From a virus, in the IMG/VR virus record IMGVR_UViG_3300046318_000209, positions 1 through 43,152 of that record: DNA of 43,152 nt. The stretch is one strand, 5' to 3'. Positions within the stretch are counted from its first letter, which is position 1. Each line of letters opens with the position of its first letter. The notes beneath the pieces are model-generated. The model made no database searches, had not been told where the DNA came from, and was given only the letters and a program-made list of their open reading frames with translations. Shown in pieces: positions 1 to 6,246 of this stretch. The position numbers and the translations under genes were made by a program.

Positions 1-68
1 GTGATCAAGACTGGATCCTTTATGCTGCAGCTGTTGAGATGAAGCTGCGTGAGAAGAATGGACTATGA
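1..68 (+). CDS. 3' end of an upstream CDS (partial)
   Basis: An open frame enters from the left edge (codons from base 3) and reads about 21 residues, ending REKNGL, to a TGA at 66-68. The TGA overlaps the ATG of the next gene at 65 (ATGA). That overlap is the usual spacing here, which supports a real translated C-terminus. Too little is present to name the product. Confidence 0.6.
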   Translation, partial: DQDWILYAAAVEMKLREKNGL

Positions 69-406
69 CATACATCAAGATGAAGTGGGACGCGGTGTTC
101 AGCGCTGCAATCACCAAGCAATTGGAGATCGAGAAGTATCAAGCTGAGTGGCATGAGAAGCGGATTACCCGGCTGATGGATTGTACTGTAGGGTTTCTAT
201 GGAACAAACGGAAAAGGACCCGGGAAGAAGCTGAGCAACTTCATCAAGAGTGTATTGGTGAAGTATACTTAGTGCCGCGGATGAGGTCACTACAAAGAGC
301 GAAGGAGCTTGCTGAGGTAGCTTTGAGAGCTTCGAAGCAATATGATGATAATAACGATTACGTCTACCTGGACAAGGATGATGTGATCTTTTTGTTTGGA
401 GTTTGA
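65..406 (+). CDS. hypothetical protein, 113 aa
   Basis: Unrecognised, charged and probably soluble. It has an N-terminal region rich in Glu, Lys and Arg (about residues 18-65), then an Ala/Leu helix and an acidic end finishing LFGV. It starts in a 4-base overlap with the preceding frame. The end of the gene carries TTTGGAGTTTGATG, so its last codons supply the Shine-Dalgarno sequence of the next gene. The LFGV end resembles a short form of the FGVEE tail seen at 5390, 5680 and 6932. Confidence 0.75.
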   Translation: MTYIKMKWDAVFSAAITKQLEIEKYQAEWHEKRITRLMDCTVGFLWNKRKRTREEAEQLHQECIGEVYLVPRMRSLQRAKELAEVALRASKQYDDNNDYVYLDKDDVIFLFGV

Positions 407-600
407 TGATGAGTTACAAAGTGCATGGGTATCTTGACCGTATGCTGCTGTTCTATTGGAAGCTGGAGCATCTTCCTCGGCACGGAGACACTGTTCGGGT
501 TGGCCGGGACAGGTACGCTAAAGTGACCGAAGTGATCTGGTGCATAGATGAGGAGTGGCCTGATGGCCAGCGAGTTAACCTAAGAATGGAATCGATATGA
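406..600 (+). CDS. hypothetical protein, 64 aa
   Basis: Small protein of unknown function beginning MMSYKVHGYL. ATGs lie at 406 and 409; GGAG at 398-401 is 7 nt from the second, so 409 may be the real start. It overlaps its neighbours at both ends (TGATG upstream, ATGA at 597), which suggests translational coupling. Trp and charged residues are frequent near the C-terminus. No domain recognised. Confidence 0.7.
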   Translation: MMSYKVHGYLDRMLLFYWKLEHLPRHGDTVRVGRDRYAKVTEVIWCIDEEWPDGQRVNLRMESI

Positions 601-980
601 GTAAAGCAGTAATGCAGCAGGCCCTGGATGCAATCGAGCACATGTGCAGAACCACTAGTGCCATCCCCGGCAGGAACTACGACTCAGATCTCGTCGAGGA
701 AGCAATGATTGCACTGATGAATGCCTTGGAAGACCCTATTGAGAAGCAGCTCAATGAGTCTCAAGAGGAACGGTTGCAGCGAGTCGAAAAGGGACTGGAA
801 TGGCTAGCAAAGACTCGTGTGTCTGGTGGCAGCAATCCAGTTGACTTCCCTAAGTTCGGAGGTTGTCCGCAGCAAGGTAATCTCGATAAAGCTGATCGAT
901 GTGCTACCTGTACGTGCTGGAAATCAAATGACATTGTCGCTGTTGGTCGTTTGACTGTTGCCCTAAACTCTAATTCATGA
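597..980 (+). CDS. conserved small phage protein, 127 aa
   Basis: Begins MSKAVMQQALDAIE, a helical opening common in small phage early proteins of unknown role. Residues 50-70 are Glu/Gln rich and probably helical. The C-terminal part has a Cys cluster (GCPQQ...RCATCTCW), which could bind metal. Its last 20 bases contain the -35 and -10 boxes of the promoter for the gene at 1009, so the unit boundary lies inside this coding sequence. Confidence 0.75.
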   Translation: MSKAVMQQALDAIEHMCRTTSAIPGRNYDSDLVEEAMIALMNALEDPIEKQLNESQEERLQRVEKGLEWLAKTRVSGGSNPVDFPKFGGCPQQGNLDKADRCATCTCWKSNDIVAVGRLTVALNSNS

Positions 981-986
981 GATAAT
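958..986 (+). promoter_or_regulatory. early sigma70-type promoter P1
   Basis: TTGCCC at 958-963, 17-bp spacer, GATAAT at 981-986, followed by TGGGCATCAACCGGAG, which is the predicted start and ribosome-binding region. GCCC in the -35 box and GGGC after the -10 box are complementary. Lies inside the end of the preceding gene. Confidence 0.85.
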
Positions 987-1008
987 TGGGCATCAACCGG
1001 AGAACACA

Positions 1009-1203
1009 ATGTTTAAAGTCGCTATCGAAACCGCTCTGAATCTGATCCCCACATCCGAAGCTCGCTTCCGTGGTCAAACAATGTTTGTTGAGTGCACTGT
1101 GGCAGAAGCTGTCAAACTGGAAACAGAACTGCGCAAAGCTACGGCATTCGGTATCGTCATGGAACGCGTCAGCAAGTCCACAACCGCTTTCGATTTCGTC
1201 TAA
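1009..1203 (+). CDS. small paralogous early protein (xFDFV family), 64 aa
   Basis: Preceded by promoter P1 and a CCGGAG ribosome-binding site. The end TTAFDFV matches the ends of the proteins at 7183 (SYDFV) and 11201 (AIDFV). All three have similar length, a central F..GTxF-type segment (here FRGQTMFVE) and a mixed alpha/beta look, so they appear to be three diverged paralogues, each with its own promoter. Function unknown. Confidence 0.8.
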   Translation: MFKVAIETALNLIPTSEARFRGQTMFVECTVAEAVKLETELRKATAFGIVMERVSKSTTAFDFV

Positions 1204-1213
1204 GGAGAACAAC

Positions 1214-1378
1214 ATGGCTATTTTGTCACGCGAAGAGAAGAGTGCAAAGATCATGGAACTGGAGATCGAAGCCAGCAAGCTGATGCAACAAGCCGGCGGC
1301 AACATCTACGGTAGCAATTTGTTCCCCAAGTACTTGAAGATCACACGCAAGGTTCAGAAGCTGAGAGATTCTCTGTGA
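1214..1378 (+). CDS. small helical hypothetical protein, 54 aa
   Basis: Begins MAILSREEKSAKIMELEIEA behind AAGGAGAACAAC, an excellent ribosome-binding site. Strongly helical and rich in Lys/Glu, possibly a short coiled coil. Ten bases after the 1009 gene and in its transcription unit; promoter P2 follows directly. No family recognised. Confidence 0.75.
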   Translation: MAILSREEKSAKIMELEIEASKLMQQAGGNIYGSNLFPKYLKITRKVQKLRDSL

Positions 1379-1382
1379 GCCG

Positions 1383-1411
1383 TTGCCCTAAACTCTAATC
1401 CGTAGGATAAT
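1383..1411 (+). promoter_or_regulatory. early sigma70-type promoter P2
   Basis: TTGCCC 1383-1388, 17-bp spacer, GATAAT 1406-1411, then TGGGCATCAACCGGAG. The spacer begins TAAACTCTAAT, the same as P1, so the two promoters look like recent duplicates. Confidence 0.85.
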
Positions 1412-1433
1412 TGGGCATCAACCGGAGAACAAC

Positions 1434-1697
1434 ATGACCAAATTTGACGAGCTCTATCGCAAGATCAGCACCAACAAGAATTACGTCACCCCAAAGTATC
1501 CACGGATGGACAATTGGGCTGTGGACCTCTATCAGACTCCTGATGGCTGGTTTGCTGGGATGGGTGACGGCGGCTATTCGCGATGGGTTGGTCGCATGGA
1601 CGCTGAGGGCAGAGTGCTCTGGCGGGTGTCTGACTACTACCCAAAGCCATTGGAGTACAGCTCAATCACAGCAGAAGAATTCGAAGCGTTGTCTTAA
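1434..1697 (+). CDS. hypothetical protein, 87 aa
   Basis: First gene behind promoter P2, with ribosome-binding site CCGGAG. Rich in aromatic residues and Gly in the middle (WFAGMGDGGYSRWVG, about residues 38-52), suggesting a small beta-sheet domain. Not recognised. Confidence 0.75.
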   Translation: MTKFDELYRKISTNKNYVTPKYPRMDNWAVDLYQTPDGWFAGMGDGGYSRWVGRMDAEGRVLWRVSDYYPKPLEYSSITAEEFEALS

Positions 1698-1709
1698 TTG
1701 GAGAGTGTC

Positions 1710-2075
1710 GTGGTTGAATACAAAGTAACTGCAGGGCCGCTAGCAAGCCGGAAGAGTATCGCTAAGTGGCTGCTGACCCTACCAAGTTTTGATGGTTCAA
1801 GTTCAAGGTCTGTGCCGAAGGCGCTGGACATGGCCGACCACTTGTTAGGTGGAGGTGAGTTTATAAGGTATCTTTCAGAAGAGGAAAAAGATGCCGCCGG
1901 TGACATCTGTTCATTCGAAGAGATTCTGTGGGAAAATCCATGGGTCAAACACATGAAAGAACAGGAAGAATACTTCGCTCTCTGTAAAAGAGGTGCCGCT
2001 GGGGACGTGGAAGCTGCCATCGCATACTGCAAGCTAGAAGTTGCCGGTACAGTCAAACACGGCGGAATGGGTTGA
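1710..2075 (+). CDS. hypothetical protein with GTG start, 121 aa
   Basis: GTG at 1710 is chosen because GGAG at 1700-1703 sits 6 nt upstream; the in-frame TTG at 1698 overlaps that site. The protein is mostly helical and acidic in the middle, with an Ala-rich C-terminal helix (AAGDVEAAIAYC) and a Gly/His end. It follows the 1434 gene by 12 nt and ends just before promoter P3. No domain recognised. Confidence 0.65.
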   Translation: MVEYKVTAGPLASRKSIAKWLLTLPSFDGSSSRSVPKALDMADHLLGGGEFIRYLSEEEKDAAGDICSFEEILWENPWVKHMKEQEEYFALCKRGAAGDVEAAIAYCKLEVAGTVKHGGMG

Positions 2076-2083
2076 GACAGCTG

Positions 2084-2112
2084 TTGCCCAATAATGTATT
2101 TCATGAGATAAT
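2084..2112 (+). promoter_or_regulatory. early sigma70-type promoter P3
   Basis: TTGCCC 2084-2089, 17-bp spacer, GATAAT 2107-2112. The 7-base arms GCCCAAT and ATTGGGC make a perfect inverted repeat around the spacer. Confidence 0.85.
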
Positions 2113-2134
2113 TGGGCATCAACTGGAGAACACA

Positions 2135-2314
2135 ATGATCGACATGAAACAATACGAAATCACTGTAAAGATTCTGGTCAGTGTACCCGATGTGCCCGAC
2201 ACGTCTGATGTTTGGGCTGACGAGATCGCTAACAAGTACGCCAATATCGCTACGTCATATAAGAGCATTGGCGCTGACAAAGTACTGGATATTATTGTGG
2301 AGCTCAGAAAATGA
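2135..2314 (+). CDS. small hypothetical protein, 59 aa
   Basis: Starts at ATG 2135 just after the CTGGAG ribosome-binding site of the P3 unit. The sequence alternates a short beta strand (YEITVKILVSV) with a helix carrying DVWADEIANKY. It overlaps the next gene by 4 bases. Function unknown. Confidence 0.75.
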   Translation: MIDMKQYEITVKILVSVPDVPDTSDVWADEIANKYANIATSYKSIGADKVLDIIVELRK

Positions 2315-2655
2315 TTAACGCAAAAGAAGCCCGTGAGTTGGTTGAGCAAAGTGATGCCACCGTGAAAAAACGATTAGATCGGATCAATGCGGTGATCCGA
2401 GCAGAAGCCTCTTTGGGCAAGCGTGAAGTATTGTTGAAAGACTATCTCTACCACGAAGACTGGATGAAGGTTGAAAAGCAACCATTCTACGAACCTGAGT
2501 TTACTCCTGTTCAACGTTTGGTCAAGACTGAACTTGAAAAAGTAGGATTCACTGTAGATATTCACGGATACCCGATCACCATCGGTGGCGGACTGAGTAG
2601 CATGGGCGAAGAGCCACGTGAAGGAACTAACTATGCTATCAGAGTGAGATGGTAA
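2311..2655 (+). CDS. hypothetical protein, 114 aa
   Basis: Coupled to the 2135 gene through an ATGA overlap. N-terminal half is helical and highly charged (VKKRLDRINAVIRAEA); C-terminal half is beta/Gly rich with GYPITIGGG and ends YAIRVRW. Phage proteins with a similar helix-then-strand plan are common, but no function is known to me. Confidence 0.75.
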   Translation: MINAKEARELVEQSDATVKKRLDRINAVIRAEASLGKREVLLKDYLYHEDWMKVEKQPFYEPEFTPVQRLVKTELEKVGFTVDIHGYPITIGGGLSSMGEEPREGTNYAIRVRW

Positions 2656-2801
2656 ACAGGGTGCCCAACTCTAATACAGAGCGTGCCGGGGTATAGGTAC
2701 CAGAACGGCCTGTAAACGTGCATTTAAATATTTTGCCCTCCTAGAGCCCGCATGAATAGGGGGTTGTACGAGGGCGATTTCACGAATTTCCTCTATGCAT
2801 G
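2656..2801 (+). other. 146-bp non-coding spacer with nested inverted repeats
   Basis: No convincing gene. It contains GCCCTC (2735-2740) pairing with GAGGGC (2770-2775), enclosing CCC and GGG that can also pair. Downstream lies promoter P4. It may be the end of the previous transcript or a small RNA; a frame from the ATG at 2751 has no ribosome-binding site and was not called. Confidence 0.4.
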
Positions 2802-2830
2802 TTGCCCAATAATTGATTCCGAAGGATAAT
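2802..2830 (+). promoter_or_regulatory. early sigma70-type promoter P4
   Basis: TTGCCC 2802-2807, 17-bp spacer, GATAAT 2825-2830, followed by AGAGTCATCTACTAAGGA, the second class of initially transcribed sequence in this region. Confidence 0.85.
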
Positions 2831-2854
2831 AGAGTCATCTACTAAGGAACGCAA

Positions 2855-3058
2855 ATGAACTTCGAAACAATGTACTACATCGCCCTGGGCACAGTTGTTG
2901 ACTATATGTCCGCTAGCGATGCATACCGTGAGATGGCCCGCACAGCAGACGGCGAAGAAGAACGCAAACGATGCCTGCGTAAGACACTCAGGTTCAAGGC
3001 TCGGGCCGTTGTTGGTTTCGACCGTGAGATGGACCGCTGTATCAAGGAGTACATGTAA
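2855..3058 (+). CDS. small hypothetical protein, 67 aa
   Basis: Sole gene of its unit: promoter P4 upstream (TAAGGA ribosome-binding site) and a hairpin plus promoter P5 downstream. Helical and basic in the second half (RKRCLRKTLRFKARAV), which could contact nucleic acid. No family recognised. Confidence 0.75.
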   Translation: MNFETMYYIALGTVVDYMSASDAYREMARTADGEEERKRCLRKTLRFKARAVVGFDREMDRCIKEYM

Positions 3059-3059
3059 T

Positions 3060-3080
3060 AACCTTACGTTGTGTAAGGTT
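3060..3080 (+). other. hairpin directly upstream of an early promoter (PeSL-type)
   Basis: AACCTTAC, loop GTTGT, GTAAGGTT: a perfect 8-bp stem followed at once by the -35 box of P5. T4-type phages are known to carry promoter-early stem-loop cassettes with this arrangement. There is no U-run, so termination would be weak. Confidence 0.7.
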
Positions 3081-3081
3081 G

Positions 3082-3110
3082 TTGACCTTTATGCACAACT
3101 CCGTTATAAT
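3082..3110 (+). promoter_or_regulatory. early sigma70-type promoter P5
   Basis: TTGACC 3082-3087, 17-bp spacer, TATAAT 3105-3110, a full consensus -10 box. The spacer begins TTTATGCACAACT. Confidence 0.9.
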
Positions 3111-3135
3111 AGAGTCATCTACTAAGGAAATGATC

Positions 3136-3486
3136 ATGAACGCACAAGAACAAGTTGAATACGGCAATCGCAAACTGGCTCACTACAATGCTTGGCTAAT
3201 GGACTCCAAGCGTCCATTCGGTGTTCCTTACGCTGGTTTTCCAGAAGACGTGGAAGCTCCAAAGGCGAAGCGTGTTGCTAAGGTCACTGACAAAGTGGCT
3301 AAGAAGGGCTCTGTTCCTGCAAAGATGAAAGCAAAGCGTTCTGGTGTCACTAAGCTGGATCAGGCTAAGGCTCTCTTCCAAGCTAACGGTTCTATGGGCC
3401 GCGACTTTGTAGTTGCTTTGTTCATGGAGCAACTGTCTATGTCTAAGGCTGGGGCATCTACTTACTGGTATTCGGTTAGCAAGTAA
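3136..3486 (+). CDS. basic protein with C-terminal GMSKAxASTYxYS-type domain, 116 aa
   Basis: ATG 3136 is 8 nt after AAGGA; the ATG at 3130 is too close. The middle is a Lys/Ala linker (residues 55-80). The last 40 residues (AKALFQAN...FMEQLSMSKAGASTYWYS) resemble those of the 13772 protein. The shared segment is helical and looks like a small DNA- or protein-binding module. Both genes are followed directly by homing-endonuclease genes. Confidence 0.8.
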   Translation: MNAQEQVEYGNRKLAHYNAWLMDSKRPFGVPYAGFPEDVEAPKAKRVAKVTDKVAKKGSVPAKMKAKRSGVTKLDQAKALFQANGSMGRDFVVALFMEQLSMSKAGASTYWYSVSK

Positions 3487-3493
3487 AATACAC

Positions 3494-3847
3494 GTGGAAA
3501 AAGAAAAATACCTTAGAGAGAAGTATCGAGCAAAGATACATTCTACACGATTGCGAGTGGACAAGCTGGGTAATCCTATTGAGTTTCGATTATCATTTGA
3601 GGAGTGGTCAAAACTATGGAATGATGCTGGGTTATTACCTAACAGGCATCATGTCCTGAGTAGAGTTAATGACATAGGACATTATGAAGTAGGTAATGTA
3701 TATGTCAATCATAATCTTTCAAACCTCACAGAGTCGTTAACTGATAACAGTGATGACGAACAAAAGATTACTCAATATAGTATTGAATCCGGATATAAAC
3801 GACGTATCGTCAAGGGCATGATCAAACGTGGTGATCTTGTGCTGTGA
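3494..3847 (+). CDS. putative HNH-like homing endonuclease, 117 aa
   Basis: GTG start at 3494, 7 nt after the preceding stop, with no clear ribosome-binding site. Residues 1-35 are basic. It then shows LSFEEWSKLWNDAG and a HHVLSRVNDIGHYEVGNVYV stretch, the layout (LSR.ND.G.Y..GNV.....N) of phage free-standing HNH-type endonucleases. It cuts DNA if active. Composition is more AT-rich than its neighbours, as expected of a mobile gene. Assignment rests on motif pattern only. Confidence 0.6.
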   Translation: MEKEKYLREKYRAKIHSTRLRVDKLGNPIEFRLSFEEWSKLWNDAGLLPNRHHVLSRVNDIGHYEVGNVYVNHNLSNLTESLTDNSDDEQKITQYSIESGYKRRIVKGMIKRGDLVL

Positions 3848-4014
3848 CTTATTGATTGTAGGCTTTCGGCCGAAAGCGTCTTAGAGAGGTCACATAACGT
3901 GTTGATTTATAAGGACGCGAGGACGTTCAAAATCGATGAATCGTGTAGATTGTGTCTTGACCGCAAAAACATCAAAAGAATCGGTTTAAACTGTGCTTAC
4001 GGTTTGTAAGGTTG
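3848..4014 (+). other. spacer with a perfect 16-bp palindrome
   Basis: GCTTTCGGCCGAAAGC is a perfect palindrome able to form a hairpin, with no U-run behind it. A possible 36-residue frame (GTG 3899 to 4009, containing CRLC and ending CAYGL) follows GAGAGG. It could be a remnant carried with the endonuclease gene. Not called as a gene. Confidence 0.35.
3996..4010 (+). other. hairpin upstream of P6 (PeSL-type)
   Basis: CTTAC, loop GGTTT, GTAAG, 4 nt before the -35 box. It is a shorter version of the 3060 hairpin. Confidence 0.6.
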
Positions 4015-4043
4015 TTGACCTAATTGCACAACTAGAAGATAAT
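4015..4043 (+). promoter_or_regulatory. early sigma70-type promoter P6
   Basis: TTGACC 4015-4020, 17-bp spacer TAATTGCACAACTAGAA, GATAAT 4038-4043, then AGAGTCATTGCAAACAAGGA. Confidence 0.9.
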
Positions 4044-4071
4044 AGAGTCATTGCAAACAAGGAATGATATG

Positions 4072-4269
4072 ATGAACATCCGCGAGAAAATGGACCAGGC
4101 GTTCAAGTTTATCCAGAGCAATTCTGTGTACTACAAAGAGTGGTGTGAGTGCAAGACTCAAGAAGAACGCAACGTGATGCTGGCTGAGCAGCTGTGGGAC
4201 GCCGCTTTTCAGGCAGGGTATGAGGACGGGTATAAGCAGTGCGATGAAGATGTTTCGATGGGTGGCTGA
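4072..4269 (+). CDS. small hypothetical protein, 65 aa
   Basis: ATG 4072 lies about 8 nt after AAGGA; an in-frame ATG at 4069 is also possible. Helical and acidic with several aromatic and Cys residues (YYKEWCECK), and an AGYEDGYKQCDED end. Only gene of the P6 unit. No known function. Confidence 0.7.
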   Translation: MNIREKMDQAFKFIQSNSVYYKEWCECKTQEERNVMLAEQLWDAAFQAGYEDGYKQCDEDVSMGG

Positions 4270-4273
4270 CCCG

Positions 4274-4302
4274 TTGCCCAAATTGCACAACTGGAAGATA
4301 AT
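4274..4302 (+). promoter_or_regulatory. early sigma70-type promoter P7
   Basis: TTGCCC 4274-4279, 17-bp spacer, GATAAT 4297-4302, then TGGGCATCTACCAAGGA. A hybrid: spacer of the TTGCACAAC class with the TGGGCATC leader class. Confidence 0.85.
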
Positions 4303-4325
4303 TGGGCATCTACCAAGGAAACAGC

Positions 4326-4556
4326 ATGAAACCCCAAACACGCGCTAAGATCACCTACTGGACAATGACAGCGAAGATCGCACCTGCAGTGATCGGCAAT
4401 GTGATCAAGATGTTGTGGATGACATACGTCAAAAAAGACAGCGCTGGTGCTGCAGCATGCTCTGATCGTTGCTATCGGATGTTCGCTGACCGCCGGTTTG
4501 AGACAGAGCGGACTTATCGTGTATACAAGGCCGGCTACGAGTTGGAATTGCAATAA
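4326..4556 (+). CDS. small basic hypothetical protein, 76 aa
   Basis: Starts after AAGGA. N-terminal half is a moderately hydrophobic helix (AKIAPAVIGNVIKMLWMTYV), which could associate with membrane. C-terminal half has several Arg/Tyr residues. Single-gene unit between P7 and P8. Function unknown. Confidence 0.7.
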   Translation: MKPQTRAKITYWTMTAKIAPAVIGNVIKMLWMTYVKKDSAGAAACSDRCYRMFADRRFETERTYRVYKAGYELELQ

Positions 4557-4560
4557 GCTG

Positions 4561-4589
4561 TTGCCCAAATTGCACAACCAGAGGATAAT
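4561..4589 (+). promoter_or_regulatory. early sigma70-type promoter P8 (leaderless transcript)
   Basis: TTGCCC 4561-4566, 17-bp spacer, GATAAT 4584-4589. The start codon of the next gene begins only 7 nt after the -10 box, where transcription is expected to start. Confidence 0.85.
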
Positions 4590-4595
4590 AGAGTC

Positions 4596-4778
4596 ATGGC
4601 AAACAAATTCACACTCAAAAAAGCATACGGCTCCACCTCCACAGGTCGTGAGGTTGTGGTCTGGGACGTTGTTGATTCTGCTGACGGTTACGTTGTCGAT
4701 ACCTTCTCACTTCGCCGTGATGCAAAGTATTACATGGATCTGTGGAACTCTGAGGCCGCTCGCGCGGGTGTCAAATGA
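4596..4778 (+). CDS. small hypothetical protein from a predicted leaderless mRNA, 60 aa
   Basis: The ATG coincides with the expected transcription start of P8 and has no Shine-Dalgarno sequence. In sister promoters this stretch reads CATAGCAAACAAGG; here it reads CATGGCAAACAAATTC, so an A-to-G change appears to have created the start codon. The protein has a short beta-rich middle (EVVVWDVVDSADGYVV) and a helical end. Role unknown. Confidence 0.7.
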   Translation: MANKFTLKKAYGSTSTGREVVVWDVVDSADGYVVDTFSLRRDAKYYMDLWNSEAARAGVK

Positions 4779-4933
4779 TGATGTTCATTATTGAATTTGA
4801 AGATGGCCCATGCGCCTGGAATTGCGGTGCAGAGATGTTGGAGGCAGACTCCGAGCAAGCTGCTTGTGATTTGTTTGAAGAGCGGAATCCCCGCGCAATG
4901 ATCACAGCAGTATACCCGTTGCCCAATAATTGA
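4775..4933 (+). CDS. small acidic hypothetical protein, 52 aa
   Basis: Overlaps the stop of the 4596 gene (ATGATGATG at 4775-4783, three possible starts). It begins with a strand-like MFIIEFEDG and has an acidic Cys-containing helix. Its last codons run through the -35 box of P9, so it ends where the next promoter begins. Not recognised. Confidence 0.6.
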   Translation: MMMFIIEFEDGPCAWNCGAEMLEADSEQAACDLFEERNPRAMITAVYPLPNN

Positions 4934-4947
4934 TTTCATTGTATAAT
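4919..4947 (+). promoter_or_regulatory. early sigma70-type promoter P9
   Basis: TTGCCC 4919-4924, 17-bp spacer, TATAAT 4942-4947, then TGGGCATCAACCGGAG. GCCCAAT and ATTGGGC form a perfect inverted repeat. Confidence 0.9.
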
Positions 4948-4970
4948 TGGGCATCAACCGGAGAAACAAG

Positions 4971-5153
4971 ATGATTGATCGTACACCAAAAGAGCAGATC
5001 TCGGACAAGATGACACAAGAGATCCGAGAGGCTCGTGCCCGTCAAGTCCAGGACCGCAAGACTGGCGAGTTCTACAATCCACAAGAGCGTTTCGATGTTC
5101 TGATGAACAAGCCAGAGACCCTGGCAGTGTTGAAGCGTTTGGCTGATCGTTGA
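4971..5153 (+). CDS. small helical hypothetical protein, 60 aa
   Basis: Follows CCGGAG of the P9 leader. Almost entirely charged and helical (EQISDKMTQEIREARARQVQ), consistent with a small coiled coil. First gene of a unit of four (4971-5874). No family known to me. Confidence 0.75.
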   Translation: MIDRTPKEQISDKMTQEIREARARQVQDRKTGEFYNPQERFDVLMNKPETLAVLKRLADR

Positions 5154-5162
5154 GGAGTTGAT

Positions 5163-5393
5163 ATGAACGAACGACTTAAAGAACTTAGAAAACAGGCTTG
5201 GAAAGAGGCATACAATGTTGATCCAGATGACCCTCGTATTGCCCGAGCCCATAAAGCTATGGAAGAAGGCATGGCAAAGTTCGCCGAGTTGATTGTTCGA
5301 GAATGTGCTGGAGTGATGCAGAAGAATGTCAATCTAAATTATGACCATTGTTTAGATACACAGATTTTGGAACATTTTGGAGTTGAAGAATGA
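5163..5393 (+). CDS. small phage protein, FAELIVxEC...FGVEE family, 76 aa
   Basis: Contains FAELIVRECAGVMQ (about residues 40-53) and ends ILEHFGVEE. Paralogues lie at 6723 (FAELLIQKCAEV...HFGVEE) and 11719 (FAELIVRDCA...NYGIE). The family is frequent in phages and has no known function. The codons for GVEE carry GGAG, which serves as ribosome-binding site for the next gene. Confidence 0.8.
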   Translation: MNERLKELRKQAWKEAYNVDPDDPRIARAHKAMEEGMAKFAELIVRECAGVMQKNVNLNYDHCLDTQILEHFGVEE

Positions 5394-5683
5394 ATCTAAA
5401 ACTTAAATTGTTCAAAGATGAATTACCAGAACTAACCTGCTATAGTAGTTCATACGGTGGCCAATGGACATCTGATTGGATTATTATATTTGAGCCAGAC
5501 GGCACAGTTAGAACGACAAAATTTACTGTCAGCTGGTCAACACAGCGAAAAAATGAACCATTGTCTTTAGAAGATAAGAATTGTGGAAAGATTACTGGTA
5601 GTTTGCCTTGGAAATTTACTCACGCTAATAGTGCTTGGTGTTATTCTAAAGATGCCTCAAATCTTTTCGGAGTTGAAGAATGA
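5390..5683 (+). CDS. hypothetical protein with FGVEE tail, 97 aa
   Basis: Body is unlike the FAELIV family: beta-rich and aromatic (YSSSYGGQWTSDWIIIFEPDG). Yet it ends LFGVEE, encoded by TTCGGAGTTGAAGAATGA like the family genes. The shared end is probably kept or exchanged because it carries the next ribosome-binding site. More AT-rich than its neighbours. Function unknown. Confidence 0.75.
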   Translation: MNLKLKLFKDELPELTCYSSSYGGQWTSDWIIIFEPDGTVRTTKFTVSWSTQRKNEPLSLEDKNCGKITGSLPWKFTHANSAWCYSKDASNLFGVEE

Positions 5684-5874
5684 AAACAGAAATTGAACGC
5701 ATCCAGGAACTCCTGCCCACAGAGTTGTTTGAGGGTAGCAAGGACTGGCGTGAGGGCAGTCCTGCAGAGCGAGTTGAGTGGCTGCTGTCAATGTACGCCA
5801 GCGCCAAGCAGGAAGTTGATCGACTGGAAGATGAACTCACTGCTGTCAATCAATATTGGCACGACAGGACCTGA
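5680..5874 (+). CDS. small coiled-coil-like protein, 64 aa
   Basis: Coupled to the upstream gene by ATGA and the FGVEE-encoded GGAG. The C-terminal half (YASAKQEVDRLEDELTAVNQ) has heptad-like spacing of Leu/Val and may form a coiled coil. Last gene of the P9 unit, ending just before a hairpin-promoter cassette. Confidence 0.75.
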   Translation: MKTEIERIQELLPTELFEGSKDWREGSPAERVEWLLSMYASAKQEVDRLEDELTAVNQYWHDRT

Positions 5875-5898
5875 ATAACCTTACGTGATGTCTGCTTG

Positions 5899-5927
5899 TT
5901 GCCCATTAATGGAATCCAAGGGATAAT
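5899..5927 (+). promoter_or_regulatory. early sigma70-type promoter P10 driving a non-coding RNA
   Basis: TTGCCC 5899-5904, 17-bp spacer, GATAAT 5922-5927, then AGAGTCATACTAAGG. Unlike the other copies it is not followed by a credible gene; the next one starts at 6411. Its product is therefore predicted to begin with the structured RNA described next. Confidence 0.85.
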
Positions 5928-6140
5928 AGAGTCATACTAAGGCAACAACGAGTACTTTGAGTAGATGAAAACCGACCCGGGAGAGACTTCCCGGGCTTCG
6001 CGAAAGCGACGAACGATAAGCAAAGTCGGTCCAGTAGGGTAAGGAAAGTTGAAGCTAGCGGAAAGAGCTGCTGGCCAGGACAGAAGTTTGGGCACATCCT
6101 CGGAGGGGGTGGTTAGTCTTAACGCCGTGTAATCCTGGCA

Positions 6141-6246
6141 CCATATTGAAGCACATTAGCCTGACTGAAACGGGCATCGAGTACGTGGAACGTGGAAGAA
6201 GGTTCGATTCCTTCATACTCAATTTCAGTAGTGTGCTTCAATATGG
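6141..6246 (+). ncRNA. tRNA-like domain inside a 15-bp stem
   Basis: CCATATTGAAGCACA (6141) pairs perfectly with TGTGCTTCAATATGG (6232). Inside, ACTGAAA 6164 pairs with TTTCAGT 6223; GAGTA 6179 pairs with TACTC 6216; and GAAGG-TTCGATT-CCTTC (6198-6214) is a textbook tRNA T-arm. Only 14 nt separate GAGTA from the T-arm, too few for D and anticodon arms, so this is tRNA-like rather than a tRNA. Confidence 0.65.

Noticed and set aside
2751-2828. 25-codon frame MNRGLYEGD in the spacer before P4
   Set aside because: No ribosome-binding site, and it runs into the promoter.
5963-6040. 25-codon frame starting MKTDPGETS near the 5' end of the RNA
   Set aside because: No Shine-Dalgarno sequence at proper distance, and its codons coincide with base-paired arms. 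Probably chance.
6179-6220. tRNA gene at the T-arm-like hairpin
   Set aside because: T-arm and a 5-bp acceptor-like stem are present, but only 14 nt lie between the 5' strand and the T-arm, so D and anticodon arms are impossible. Kept as tRNA-like.
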